Below are positions 9,988 to 20,944 of a stretch of 64,000 bases of DNA, in pieces. Position 1 is the stretch's first letter, and every line of letters starts with the position of its first letter. Position numbers and translations under genes: made by a program. This stretch comes from Kalaharituber pfeilii (lineage: Eukaryota > Ascomycota > Pezizomycetes > Pezizales > Pezizaceae), in assembly GCA_015179045.1 (NCBI GenBank), contig WHUZ01000088.1, positions 176,369 through 240,368 on the forward strand. The letters run 5' to 3'. The notes below the pieces were generated by a model. The model saw nothing but the letters and a program-made list of their open reading frames with translations. It was not told the origin of the DNA and made no database searches.

Positions 9988-12060
9988 GCGTCGGAGCTGC
10001 TAATGACAGCTTGTGGCTTAAGACAACGGCGAAGTCCTGTCCTCGAAGAGCAAGAGGTTGGAAAGGGAGGCTCGAGCAAAATCGGGATGTTTCTTGACTG
10101 TCTGAAGCCCGGCGCTGCATGAAGTGCTGTAATGCTGATTAACGAGAATCGCCCGGTCTTGTAGCCGCGAACTGTCCACGAAAATTTCACCGTCATAATA
10201 AAACCTCACACTCTCTGATGACCTCGTACTTGCCGACGCAGGAGGCGTGAACGACCCTATTACTTGTCTTTCACTGACAAAAAAAGGACAGGTTAGGTGA
10301 CTCCGGGTGACTGTAACCACGTAAGTCTGTTGGACCGGGGACTCTGGCACAGCATATCAAACTATTCATTACAGTAGCATCTAGCATCAGAGACCTGGCA
10401 GTATATCAATAAACAAGCCGTGAAGGGTAGTCGGGCAGGAGAGCTGCGTGAGGATGTGTTGAAATAGTGGCATTAACGTCACTATCCGTAATCCAGCGCA
10501 TGACCGCGACCCGACGGACTTCCGGACTCATAGAGGACATTCAAACCGCAGATGCAGTTTGGAAAAGCATGAGGTAAAGTAACTTCCGGACCACTTCAGC
10601 CACCGGCTGATACTGTATGGTCTCTGAGTTCCAATTTGGACCCCATTTACCCATGAAGCACCCTGGTCTGTGAAATGAAAATGCGAGAGCTGCCGGCAAT
10701 GAGAGAGGAGAGTTTATTTGCACTGCTCGGTAAATCAGAGAGCTCAGGAGTATCTGTCTACATTTTCACAGAATTACAGTCCTTTTCTTATATCTTTTTG
10801 GTCCTCCGTACACATGCGGCGCTTCGTCTTGACTGTCCACTATGTTTCCGTTCGGGATTCGTTCCACTATGTTTTCCGTTTTGGGGTACTACCGTAAATT
10901 TTCCGTTTAAAAAGGTCCAGGACAGTTTTTACGGGCGCGGATCCTTACAGGTGCAAGTGTCCCACGCCGTCGCCGCCTCACCCCGTTCCCAGCCCGCCTG
11001 GTCACGATCTCGAGGCTGCAGGGCCTCCCAGCCAGGTTGTGCGAGGGCAGCTGCAGCGAGATGTGCAATGCCGACATCCCGTGAACAGCGCATCCACTAC
11101 CACCTTCGGAAGTGAAAAGGTCTGAGGCGCCTCCACCTACGCCATCGATGGGGCAACTTTGGTCCCCTCAGCCTGAGGCCGTCCTGTCGCCTGGTGCTCT
11201 ACCGTTCCGCACGCTCGCCGCATTCATCTGCAAGCAAGCCACGCCCGCGTGACTGGCGAAATAAACTCACGAGCTCCTATCACCTTGCGCAACGTGGACG
11301 GGACGGGGCCTGACACCGCCGTGCTCCGTGCCAGTCAACACCTGGCGCTTCCAGGATTACGAATGCACGCTCCTCATGGCGCCTACACAACTCCATGAAG
11401 CCGGGTCCAAATGTGCATTAGTCCTTTTGCCCAACCTCCTGTGGAACCATCTTGTCCCCGGGGAAGCTACCACGGCTTTTTGAGGCAACATTACCACCAA
11501 ACTCGTGCCGGTGTGGTGGTAACCACGGTACCGATGGAAGAATAAGGCCATACGCGGGCCGGAGCGGTACTCAGCGGTAGGGCCACATGATGACACATGC
11601 ATGGGATGAGGAAGAAAATTATGATTAAGAAGCGAGATATGTATGTATAGGCTCAGTTGGAAGGCGAAGGTGGTCTATAAATTGTATGTAGATAGGACTG
11701 TGTGGAGGGACATACATACAGACATACACGGAGATATACAGACATGGACAGATATGGACACGCACAGACAAGACAATTGAAGACTCTTTTCTTGCCATTT
11801 GATTATTGAGGCCGCCCTTGAGGCTTCGTTCCGCCAGCTCTAGATACCGGTACCCGTGCGAAACAGTGGATGCTGTTGAGCCGTCATCACACCGGGCATT
11901 TATTCCGAGTCTGGAAGTGATGATGACGACAGTGAGTTCCCGCCTGGCTCTGTTACCGAAACGCACGCAAAATTGGCCCATGGCAATAAGAAAAATAATA
12001 TAAAGTTTTAGCGAATCACAAAACACCGGGTGCGGCTTACTAGCCGTCCGTAGATGCCAG
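9988..12060. other. No recognised gene; GC-rich relic-like stretch at about 10960-11560
   Basis: Most of this interval holds nothing I can name. From about 10960 to 11560 the + strand has codon-like GC-rich sequence with long stop-poor runs in shifting frames, suggesting an old broken coding element. No domain is recognisable. Opposed open frames at 11625-12095 and 11806-12003 look like chance. Confidence 0.3.
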
Positions 12061-12099
12061 GTGTAGTGGAACTCTCTCATATTGGATCCCGTCATATTG

Positions 12100-12240
12100 A
12101 ATAGCCTGTCTTATTGGATTAACTTCGCGGGCCGGAGACAATTGGGCCGGTGGGGATTATTGCATATTTAATTGTTGGATAAAACTCACCGGTCCCAGCC
12201 TTATCCAATACAACAGGCTCGACTGTATCTCACTCTTGTC
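12100..12240. repeat. Inverted-repeat sequence related to 42736-42850
   Basis: GCCTGTCTTATTGGAT (about 12105) is complementary to ATCCAATACAACAGGC (about 12206). The middle (GGGATTATTGCATATTTAAT) matches in reverse complement the sequence just right of the chromovirus at 42745-42790. This is probably a small DNA element or the end of one. Confidence 0.45.
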
Positions 12241-12420
12241 TTCGAATATCCCTGAACTCCCTGCCATAGGCTGGTAGCCTGTATGCGGGGTTAGGTGACT
12301 CAGAAACAACAAAACAGAATGTTCCTGAACACAGAAACCCTCCGATCTCAGTCTCCGCTGCACAATCGCCTGTGAGAACTCTGGCCACAACCAAGGTAGA
12401 AATCCCTGTGCATATTGAGG

Positions 12421-12693
12421 TATGGAAGAAGAGATGGCCTGGGGGTATGGCAGCTATCCGGCAGCCCCCAAAACCAAGAGAAGGAGAGGGAGATCAACTC
12501 CAGAGTCTGATGGAGATGTTGGGGGAGGACGGAGGGAGGATGCAGCGGTAGCTTTTATCTTAGTCATATTTCTTATTTCCTTTTCCTTTTCCCTACACCT
12601 CTATATCTCATCCATGTACTTATCCCAATACCTCGCCATAGCCTGACAGGCGGCAAGCGAGTAATGATATAAAAAAAAAAAAAAAAAAAAAAA
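12421..12693 (+). mobile_element. Truncated family A LINE 3' end
   Basis: The insertion is bounded by the 14-bp duplication TGTGCATATTGAGG (12407-12420 and 12694-12707). It contains the last codons and 3' untranslated region of a LINE, the family A tail (CCTCGCCATAGCCTGACAGG) and a 23-base A run. No functional domain remains. Confidence 0.9.
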
Positions 12694-12707
12694 TGTGCAT
12701 ATTGAGG

Positions 12708-15292
12708 AACAGAGGCCTGGCTCACAGGATAAGAGATCATACACGGCAGGACGCACTAGGACGTTTGCTACAGTCTTGCATGAATCAAGCAGACGCTCGG
12801 TCAGTCTGTATTCCCGCCATCCCTTTTACCCTGAGAGTGATGCTCAAGGACTGGCAAAGACCAATCTAGCTGACTTCCTAGGTGATAAGCGTCTGTCTAG
12901 GGCTCTGGAGGTATGACCAGTCCTTGTTTGTGGCGGTTGAGGATGGCCCCAGATACCAGATATGGCAGGGATCCCCTTCCTGTATTAATGTTCCGGCTAT
13001 AATTCCCAGAATCTCCGTCAAATGTGATATCTTGGGCGAACCAAGGTATGCATATGGTGAGGGCCTCAGGCAGAAATCACTGAAAAGTGGTGGAGGCGCA
13101 CTCCATGTCCGTTGAGGGGACAGAGGTCGTGGGGCGACATTAGCAGACCCTCTAGATTGTAAGAGGGAGGGGTGCGAGACAGAGAGGTGAAGGTGCTGGA
13201 ATGAGAGATGCCAAGAGATGAAATTGTATTGCTAGAGTGGCCATGTGATGCGCAGCTATGGGGGAGAACACTACTTAGTATCATCATGACTACTGTCATG
13301 AGCTGTAGGTAAGAATAAGGAAACAAAGAATAACGATTCAAAGTGCTGTCGAAGCAAAATGTGAGGTATGGGTTCCTGAAGCACATCAGTTCTCAAATGA
13401 GATTGTAAGACCAGTATGTTCAAGCTAGCTGTGGTCCGTTTGCAGAATTTTATTTCCCCTATAAATCCTTTTGCGGGGAGGAGCGGGGGGCACGTGTATT
13501 CTTTAATATCATTACATCACATCCAGGCTTCACATGATGAGAGCTATGGATGGCTGGGTTTACGAAAACTAGATGAGAGTGATTGAATATGAAGGGGGTA
13601 AAGTTTCATGTTTTCACTCTGAGCAAGTCAGCCGCCTACGGAAGAAGAGATTTGATATAAAAGCAGCAAAAATAGTGGAATGTGGTACCATCACTAGCCA
13701 CGGGTCGCCGCGGCAGTCTGCATTTAAAGGTATTGTGCAGATACAAGAGACGTTGGAATATCCAGAAGCAAAAGGTAAATGAACGACTTTCAGGCAGAAA
13801 AGAGGGGCGGTTGGATATATGTACTGAAATTTAACTTCTCATCAATTGATATATTGTTATCTGATATCAAAATGACAGGCTCGAATGAAAGCCCTACATT
13901 TCGGCTTTTCCGCTGCTACAATGACTAATTGATTCAGTGAGTTATTGGTCTTGGAATTTAAACAGTATGCCTGCACAGGAAGTGGTAGAATTTTCTGTCA
14001 TCACTCAATGGATCTATGATAGGATTTGTGGACAACAGGATCAAAATGGAAGCACTATGTTCCAGCTGTCTGTTGCCACACCCACTGCTTGATTCCGTTA
14101 GGAACCCATAGAGTTATGGGTCATCAAATCTGAAAAGTCAAAAAAGTATGAAAGAAGTTTTACCTGATTTTGCATTGTGAATTAGTCATAATGGGTAATG
14201 CTAGTACTAGTGAAGAATAGGTTACATAGAAACTACTCTGCTTCTGCTTTACCATGGTGCAAAATATTGTGTCTATCAGTGCAAAACTCAGTGAGTTGTA
14301 TATATATTTGAGAGGTTTATAGTATAGTATATGAAAAGACAAGGTTGCAACAAAACTTAAATTGGTTGCTTGGCGCTTTTGGGGGGGGGGGGTTAGATTA
14401 CCCTATATGGCAATAGTACAGCTGAAATTGGAGTGCTTGGCATCACTATTCAGATCCAACTAGCACTAGTCTTAGAGAATCTTCAATGTATAAAGATATT
14501 ATTGTAAAATTTTATCTAGAAGTGAGAAATGTTTGATGTACATGAGATAAGTTTCTTAATTCACGATAGCTGAATCCTAAAATTGCTTAAATGAGCATAA
14601 AATAGGCCCTGAATGGCCTGCACTGGCCTGATTGATATCGATTCTGGGCTGGTTCAGGTGGACCCAGGTCGGCCCAGGCGGTTTCAGTCTAGTACAGATC
14701 ACGGCCTGTCAAGCTAGCCTAGGCGGCAATGGGATTCATTGCCTGCGAGGAGGGGTGGAGTGCAGAACGCATAGTGTTTGTGTACAGCAGCCTTTCATGC
14801 CATACATAGGCTGCAAGCCTTTATGCGGGGTTTCGTCCTCCCTGCCGAAAATAAATGTTTTCTTGGGACACTTTGTCTGCAGGCAGACTCCTATGGAGTT
14901 GCTCAGTGGAACCTCCAATGATATTGAGACGCCATTGATGTTCCTCCTCTTCCTCTATTCGGACATCCACCCCACATCTATATTCTTGTCCTTCATGGCC
15001 CTTCTCAATCGCCGGTGTTGCAAATTATCTTGTAGGTACCTTCATCCTCACCTTACCCAACTTGTTCATGCGTACTTGTGTGTCTGAGAGCATTGAAATT
15101 CTCTCGCCTCTTTGCGCTATCCTAACTGACTGCCGGAGCTTTGGTCACAAATGTCTGTATCGTTAAAATATTGGTTGCCCAGTCTCCTATGTAGAATTGT
15201 CTTTTTCTGGTTACCGTTCTCCTATGTCCATTTTATGATGATCCGTGCCTCAATTGTTATATTGTGGCTCTGCTAGGATAAATTACAGCAAG
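12708..15292. other. No recognised gene
   Basis: About 2.6 kb of largely AT-rich DNA without a convincing coding frame. A diverged family C-like tail motif (TACATAGGCTGCAAGCCTTT...GCGGGGTT) lies at about 14801-14830 without an A run, so it may be a decayed retroposon end. A G run of ten is at about 14382-14391. Confidence 0.35.
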
Positions 15293-15294
15293 TA

Positions 15295-16080
15295 CTGTAT
15301 TTGATGGTGAAGCGGGTCACGACGCAGAAGCGGGTCACATATTTTTACAGAATTGAAAATTAAATTTATTCCCCCTATGCTCTTAATACCTTCATATTAC
15401 TACTTTTTCCACTTGCTCAAGGTAGTTCAATGGCACGAGAGTGGGGTATTGGAGTGGTGAGACATGTGGGGTGGTAGTGGTCTGTGTGCTGGAGTGGGTG
15501 GGGGCCAATGGGTAGGTTACCGAGAAAGCAGGAATTCTGACCATAATTATACCCAGAATGTCTTTCTATGCAATTTTTAACCCGGTAGAGGTTCAATTCC
15601 ATAAAGGCAATAATCTAGCATAATTACAGCATGCTGTGGAAATTCTAGCAGAAGTTACATGCCTGGAACTAGAGGTAGAAGTTAGCCGAGCAGGTAATGA
15701 GGAGGAGTTTCAAGTATTTTAGGCCATTGTGCATCCAATAATTTAGTGAAGCTTTAGCAATTGAGGATATGCATTTATAACATCTGTAATAAGTTTTTTA
15801 CATCTTCATCACTTAGATTTTTGTATTATGTTATGTAGGTATACTCCCTATAATGTCGCCCACTCCAGCACACAGACCACTACCACCCCACATGTCTCAC
15901 CACTCCAATACCCCACTCTCGTGCCATTGAACTACCTTGAGCAAGTGGAAAAAGTAGTAATATGAAGGTATTAAGAGCATAGGGGGAATAAATTTAATTT
16001 TCAATTCTGTAAAAATATGTGACCCGCTTCTGCGTCGTGACCCGCTTCTGCGTCGTGACCCGCTTCACCATAAAATACAG
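15295..16080. mobile_element. TA-flanked MITE with long terminal inverted repeats (about 200 bp)
   Basis: TA plus CTGTATTTGATGGTGAAGCG (15295) is mirrored by the complement of CTGTATTTTATGGTGAAGCG ending at 16080 plus TA. The inverted repeat runs inward to about 15490 on the left and about 15860 on the right. The right arm has one extra 18-bp copy of GACCCGCTTCTGCGTCGT. The interior has no coding frame. It is probably a non-autonomous pogo/mariner-like element. Confidence 0.8.
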
Positions 16081-16094
16081 TAAATTGTAAGATT

Positions 16095-17510
16095 CAGCGA
16101 CAACCACTTCGACAGGACGAGCACTCGGAAGCCACTCCGCAACCACAGCGTCCCCCCAGCGAAACATACATAGATCGAAGCTCTCAGTGCGCTGAGTCTT
16201 TAGATCTAACTTTTATTCCAAAAAACCCAACTCCTCAAGTTTCCCTTGGGGGTTAAGTTTTGAGGAGATTTCAGCTCCCTGCTCCGTTGACAAGCACACT
16301 ACTACCCCTGACTTCTTGGCACTTCCACCATGGATCGAACCAATCGATTCGCGGCATTGGGCAGCCCGGCACCGAAAAACACATCTTCAGGTGCCAAGAC
16401 AACACTTGCCAGAAGTACTCGTCTCGAGGCCCCACTGCTCCAGTCAATCATTGAAAAACTTGGTGGAGTTAATATGACTTGTATGCTTGAGGCAGTGGGA
16501 GATATCATTATTCATATCCAGAAATGTATAGAAGACCTTATGAAAAGACCAAACTTCGAGCCAACAGACTTGTTCCTAGGCTATCTCGGACACGTACACC
16601 AGCGCATAGATTTACTCGCAGCAGCAGCGAAAGGGGAACGTTGCAAGAACTATGCTCCCACACAGCGAAGTTATAGGCAAAAGGAAGGGGAAACACAGAC
16701 CGAGCCAGAGACAATACCTCCGCTGTCATATGCAGCAATCGTCTCTCAAAGCATTCCACCAAATACACCCCTAGCACAAAAAACCAACCCACCTCCAGCA
16801 GCACCACCGAAAAACCGAACAAGGTCCACCGCTTCTCAATCCAAAAACGCAGCAAGGGGGTCCAGTACCAACCCCCCCAAGCAGAACAAGAAGCCTCCAA
16901 CATCATCTCCGAAAGCAAGAACATCCCAGAAAGAAAGGCTCCCGCAATCTGGCCGGGCAGTTGTGGTGCATGGCATAGCGGTGACGAAGAAACTTGGGAA
17001 AGTAAGAGAGTGGATGGAAAAGGCGAACCCATGGGTGGGGAAGATTGTTGCGGCAAGATGGTTGGTGAGAAAAGAAAGGAGGGAGGGAAAGAAGACTAGC
17101 TCGATTGTTATCTACCTGGAGGGGGAGGTAGAATCAGATAGTCAAACACCAGCGAAGGTACGGTTATCAGGCAAATGGTACCACTCGTGCTTGTATGACT
17201 GGGACAGAATAACAAAGGTGGACGGAAAGGGGAAGGGGAGGGATGTGGAGGAGATGGATATGACTGCTTGATTCTCTGGGAGGATATTTGAGTATTCGTG
17301 CTTAATTGTTCTCTTGGGGGATTGGGCTTTCGCTTTGTGTTCCTCCACATCACCGAAGTCATAGTATCGTTGTGTGTTTTTACAGGGGACGATTTTGTAT
17401 GTAGTTGCACAGGTGCCTGTCTCCGGGCCAGAAGGACTTCGGTCCAGGGACCCTGCCATGGCGAACAGCTGCAAGCGGGGTTACGTGAAATAAAAAAAAA
17501 AAAAAAAAAA
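16095..17510 (+). mobile_element. Complete Gag-only retroposon, tail family B (copy 1)
   Basis: It is bounded by the 13-bp duplication AAATTGTAAGATT (16082-16094 and 17511-17523). It contains a 235-bp leader, one open frame (16330-17271), a 3' region with the family B tail (CCTGCCATGGCGAACAGCTG) and an A run. It has no endonuclease, reverse transcriptase or RNase H. A second copy of the same organisation lies at 41169-42533. The start GACAACCACTTCGACAGGAC resembles the presumed start of the large LINE at about 47635, so it is likely mobilised by a LINE with the same ends. Confidence 0.85.
16330..17271 (+). CDS. Gag-like protein of the Gag-only retroposon, copy 1 (313 residues)
   Basis: This is a single intact exon. 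Residues 1-100 are conserved with copy 2 (start MDRTNRF; a stretch like EDLMKRPNFEPTDLF). Residues 120-205 are Pro/Ser/Lys-rich and probably disordered. Residues 208-300 match the Gag domain of fungal LINE ORF1 proteins: VVHGIAVTKKLGKVREWM, then ARWLVRKER...TSSIVIYLEGEV, then KVRLSGKWY...YDWDR. In LINE ORF1 proteins this domain is normally followed by CCHC zinc knuckles; here the protein stops about 15 residues after the conserved YDWDR, with no zinc knuckle. The role inferred is RNA binding and particle formation for the element's own RNA. Two intact but non-identical copies suggest the ORF has been under selection. Confidence 0.85.
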   Translation: MDRTNRFAALGSPAPKNTSSGAKTTLARSTRLEAPLLQSIIEKLGGVNMTCMLEAVGDIIIHIQKCIEDLMKRPNFEPTDLFLGYLGHVHQRIDLLAAAAKGERCKNYAPTQRSYRQKEGETQTEPETIPPLSYAAIVSQSIPPNTPLAQKTNPPPAAPPKNRTRSTASQSKNAARGSSTNPPKQNKKPPTSSPKARTSQKERLPQSGRAVVVHGIAVTKKLGKVREWMEKANPWVGKIVAARWLVRKERREGKKTSSIVIYLEGEVESDSQTPAKVRLSGKWYHSCLYDWDRITKVDGKGKGRDVEEMDMTA

Positions 17511-18008
17511 AAATTGTAAGATTAATAATGCTTTTGGTTTTGATTTGTAACGCGCTTGTCTGTTTAACTGCATTGTTGGGAAGATAGAAGGATTCCGACT
17601 AGTGTCCAGACATGAGCAATTTTTTCGGAAAATAAGATACCCAAGAATGAGGCTAATGTCATTTGTCATTCAATAACAATAGAACCCTGCAGAAATATTG
17701 TAGGGAGGTAATTAACTTCATTCATTTCGCTAAAGTAGTCGTGTTGGCACATTATACAAATGTGTCTCTAAACTAAAGCCAATTTGTTCCACGAACAATA
17801 CTTTACTTCACAACAACAATATAGAAGACCCCCCAGAAGCCCTTCTCCCCTTGTATATGAACTCCCCCACCATCACGGCCATCCAACCTGAGGAACCTGC
17901 TCTTGAGATTTACAGGCTGAATTCCCTGTTTTCCATCATTAGACCAATGAATCTGAAACTTCTTCACATTGCCGCACGTGATGCAGCTTTCATTCTCTCC
18001 AGTTTTAT

Positions 18009-18346
18009 AGGACATCGGCAAGACCACTGGGATTAGATGGCTGAGACACAAGACGCTGCTGCTGGAGGAAGGGAAGAAGACGAGCTCAGCCGTGGTATAC
18101 CTGGAAAAAGAGGTCCACACTGAGAGAGTGCGTTTGGGAGGGAAGTGGTTGAAGGCATGCCGGTACGAGTCGGAGAGATGATAGACACGCTGGCCCCTGC
18201 ACTCCACCCGCATCATGTACGAGTATCGCGGGTACCACATGTATTTAGTTACAGTTGCTTCTTTTCTTTTCTTTTCTTTTCTTTAATAAATACCTCGCCA
18301 TAGCCCATAGGGCGGCATGCGAGTAATGATATAAAAAAAAAAAAAA
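18009..18346 (+). mobile_element. 5'-truncated Gag-coding retroposon, tail family A
   Basis: The target duplication TCTCCAGTTTTAT is at 17996-18008 and 18347-18359. The + strand encodes the C-terminal Gag motif (GIRWLRHKTL, then TSSAVVYLEKEV, then VRLGGKWLKACRYESER and stop), homologous to residues 240-300 of the protein at 16330-17271. The 3' tail is family A instead of B. The same Gag domain is therefore carried with either tail. Confidence 0.85.
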
Positions 18347-18665
18347 TCTCCAGTTTTATTTACTACGGGACGAACTCCAGATGCGTCAGCACTGAGATAT
18401 GTATCAGGGTAGCAAGTAGACTTGAATGAAACCATACCATTCAGATGCAGTACAAGCTCAAAGGTCTCCAATGAACCAATAGATGCTGCCATCCGCACTC
18501 CATCGTTTCTCATCTGGATATATTTGTCACTAAAGTGTACTGATTTGAGTGCCACGTGTGTTGGTCCTGAAGTTTGGCATTTATCATATTCTGCTCTCAG
18601 TGCTGCCAGGTCCATCTCCAATTGCTGTTTTTCGGCTTCAACTTTCTGTTTATGTTGCTGTTGCT

Positions 18666-19409
18666 CAGTGTTCCCAACGGGCCGGCCAGGCCAGGCCAAG
18701 GGTATGGCCTGGCCGGCCTGGGCCATAGAAATCTAGGCCTGGGCCGGCCTGAAACATTCAGGCCATTCGGGCCATTCAGGCCATTCAGGCCGGTCCAGGC
18801 CATTCAGGCTGCAGTGTGAGTTAAGTTATACAGTAGCTAGCTATATACAGAACGTACTCTAAATTCTACGTATACCTCATTCTCTAATGTTTAGGATTTT
18901 GCTTGCTGATTTTACACCGCCAGTATCGCTTTCCATTAGCCATGCACATCTTCACCATAGTGTCAAATCCAACTTTGTCGCACCAGATTTTTGTAACCCA
19001 AATTCCAGAAGACTCGATATCGGCATCAGATTGGACTGCAGGGAATCGTCGATGCAAGGTCAAAACTTGAACTGCACTATGGAGAGTGAAGAATAGGAGA
19101 ATACTAAAGGAATCATCATCGCCAGTACCGGTGGTTGGAATGTCTGTCTCCCTGCAATACTAATAAGAAATTAGTATATAGTCAAGCGATACAAAAAAAA
19201 ATTACTTACCTGAATACCTGCGAAAAGCGCTGCTCAATAAAAAAAAGTCTAGATAGTTATCCGAAAATATTGAAAGGTTCATATTAAATCCGTGTCCAAG
19301 TAACCTGAAGGTGGCCCCTGAAATAGCCTCGTAACCAGCCCTCCTGCCCCTGAAATTGCTTGAACGGCCTGGGCGGCCTGGTCGGCGGCCTGGCCGGTTG
19401 GGAACACTG
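18666..19409. mobile_element. Non-autonomous hAT element, 744 bp
   Basis: The terminal inverted repeat CAGTGTTCCCAAC (18666) is mirrored at 19397-19409. The exact 8-bp target duplication CTGTTGCT is at 18658-18665 and 19410-19417. An 8-bp duplication and a CAGTG start are hallmarks of hAT elements. The subterminal regions are GC-rich with many GGCCTG and GGCCATTC repeats (18676-18810 and 19345-19396). No transposase frame is present. It interrupts the coiled-coil region of the fascin-like gene. Confidence 0.88.
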
Positions 19410-19626
19410 CTGTTGCTCTTGCTTGATGTGAAGGAAACCTTCTTGAAGATCCTGTATTTTGCCTCCTTTGCTTGCAATAAAGTTTCTGCAATCGCAAGCT
19501 TTGTTTGTAGTGCTTGTACTTTGTGGCTCTCATGCGACTGTTGCAGTGTTTCACCAAGTGCTTCGGGTACTGTATATTCACTTGGTATGTAGTTGCTGCT
19601 TCCTGAACTGGGAAGCCCATGCGAGA

Positions 19627-19740
19627 TTTTTTTTTTTTTTTTTTTTTTTTATTTCAGTACTCGCATGCCGCCCTAAGGGCTATGGTGAGGTATAAATTAA
19701 CTAAAAAACAAAAGCACTAACAGTCTTAACTACATGTGGT
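19627..19740 (-). mobile_element. Short family A retroposon copy, minus strand
   Basis: A T run and the reversed family A tail are flanked by the duplication GCCCATGCGAGA (19615-19626 and 19741-19752). The insert is only about 114 bp. Confidence 0.9.
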
Positions 19741-19752
19741 GCCCATGCGAGA

Positions 19753-20944
19753 GCATGTTGCCGCGATATGGTTTACAGGCCTAATCATACATGTTATGAT
19801 ATATATCAGTAATGGTCCAAAGTCCCATTCTCAGATGGCATGGTGCAGTGACATGTATTCCTCGGTGCCTGTGGGATAATCAAAGTTTTATTTACCGCAT
19901 TTACAAGCTTCACAAAAATCATCTGCAGATCCAATTTCTCCTCGTTTGCTGCACAGAACTACTCCCATAACTTATAAGCTGTCCAGCTTGGATTCACTTA
20001 GATAGTCATCAGCATCCATCAAGTCCCAGTTTCGCTGTGGAAAACGGTCTCCAATTGGAATTTATGCCATACTGTGCGGGGCGCGTCGGCAGGAAAGTTG
20101 ATGTCAACTATAATGGGATTGTGGTAAAGTTAATGTGGTCATTTGGATTGTGCGGATATATAGGGTAGGATAGAGATCTAGACCTAGGAGCGGCAGCTAC
20201 CTAGCTATGGTGAGGTTGCTGCAGGGTAGAGAAGCAGTCTCTTAGGCAAAAGTATTTTTTTTCGAACTGGATGTGCACGTGATTGCAACGAAAATATTAG
20301 TCCGGTTTGGCAGTGTGCCTGCAATTGCAATATCACTTCTGAGAATGAAAATTTTGTAATTTTGGGGTGCAATGTGGTAAAAAAAACAGATGCTACAGTA
20401 TATTAATCAGTGACCCCATTAGGCCCCCCGCCAAGAGGCACGACACCCCTTCCAAATCAATTCCGAGCTGTTCTGCTACTGTACATCATAATCGCACTGT
20501 ACAGAAAGCCTACTCATCTATCACCAATTCCGCCCTCCCCCAAAAATCACGATTTCCAAAAAAATCCATCCGGAAAATTCCATATAGAAATACGTAGGTC
20601 TAAGGACTCTAGTATCATAGCAATAAGGACCTTTAGAGAGTTTTGTATTATTCACTCGTCTTTGTTTATTTTTTGCCCATTTGTTGTCCGTATCCTTTTC
20701 CTGTGCCCAAGGTACTGTATATATATTTCTTTGCTCTCTAACAGCCTCTGTGTTTTTTATTTTATTTTATTTTTTCTTATTTGTGACAATGCTATGGCGG
20801 GGTATTTGTCGGCGGGCCCTACAGTACTTTGTCTGTAGGGATAGCAACGCGAAACACATAGCTATTAGCTAAGGACAGTCAGAACTCGGCCTTTGATTCA
20901 GTGGCCGGAAACAATAGTCGCATGCCAAGCAAATTCTGTCTCTA
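19753..20944. other. Mostly unrecognised DNA; possible exons of the fascin-like gene
   Basis: On the minus strand near 20060-19990 a short coding-like stretch reads NWDLMDADDYLSESKLDSL, and another near 19960-19910 ends in CEACKCG. They could be upstream exons of the broken gene at 17803-19760. The rest shows nothing nameable. Confidence 0.3.

Larger units (their letters stand above)
17803..19760 (-). pseudogene. Fascin-like (beta-trefoil) coiled-coil protein gene, broken by three insertions
   Basis: Once the insertions are recognised, the minus strand encodes in order: a coiled coil rich in Gln/Glu/Lys (about 19590-19420 and 18665-18580), then a fascin-like region. The motifs are VALKSVHFSDKYIQMRNDGV and VSFKSTCYPDTYLSADASGV before the second break, and KTGENESCITCGNVKKFQIH and KSRFLRLDG after it, ending at the stop near 17803. 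Interruptions are a retroposon at 19627-19740, a hAT element at 18666-19409, and a Gag-bearing retroposon fragment at 18009-18346. All three have exact target duplications. A further one-base frame loss is seen near 19460. The upstream exons are not resolved; minus-strand coding-like pieces occur at about 19880-20060. The fascin family assignment rests on motif style only. Confidence 0.6.
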
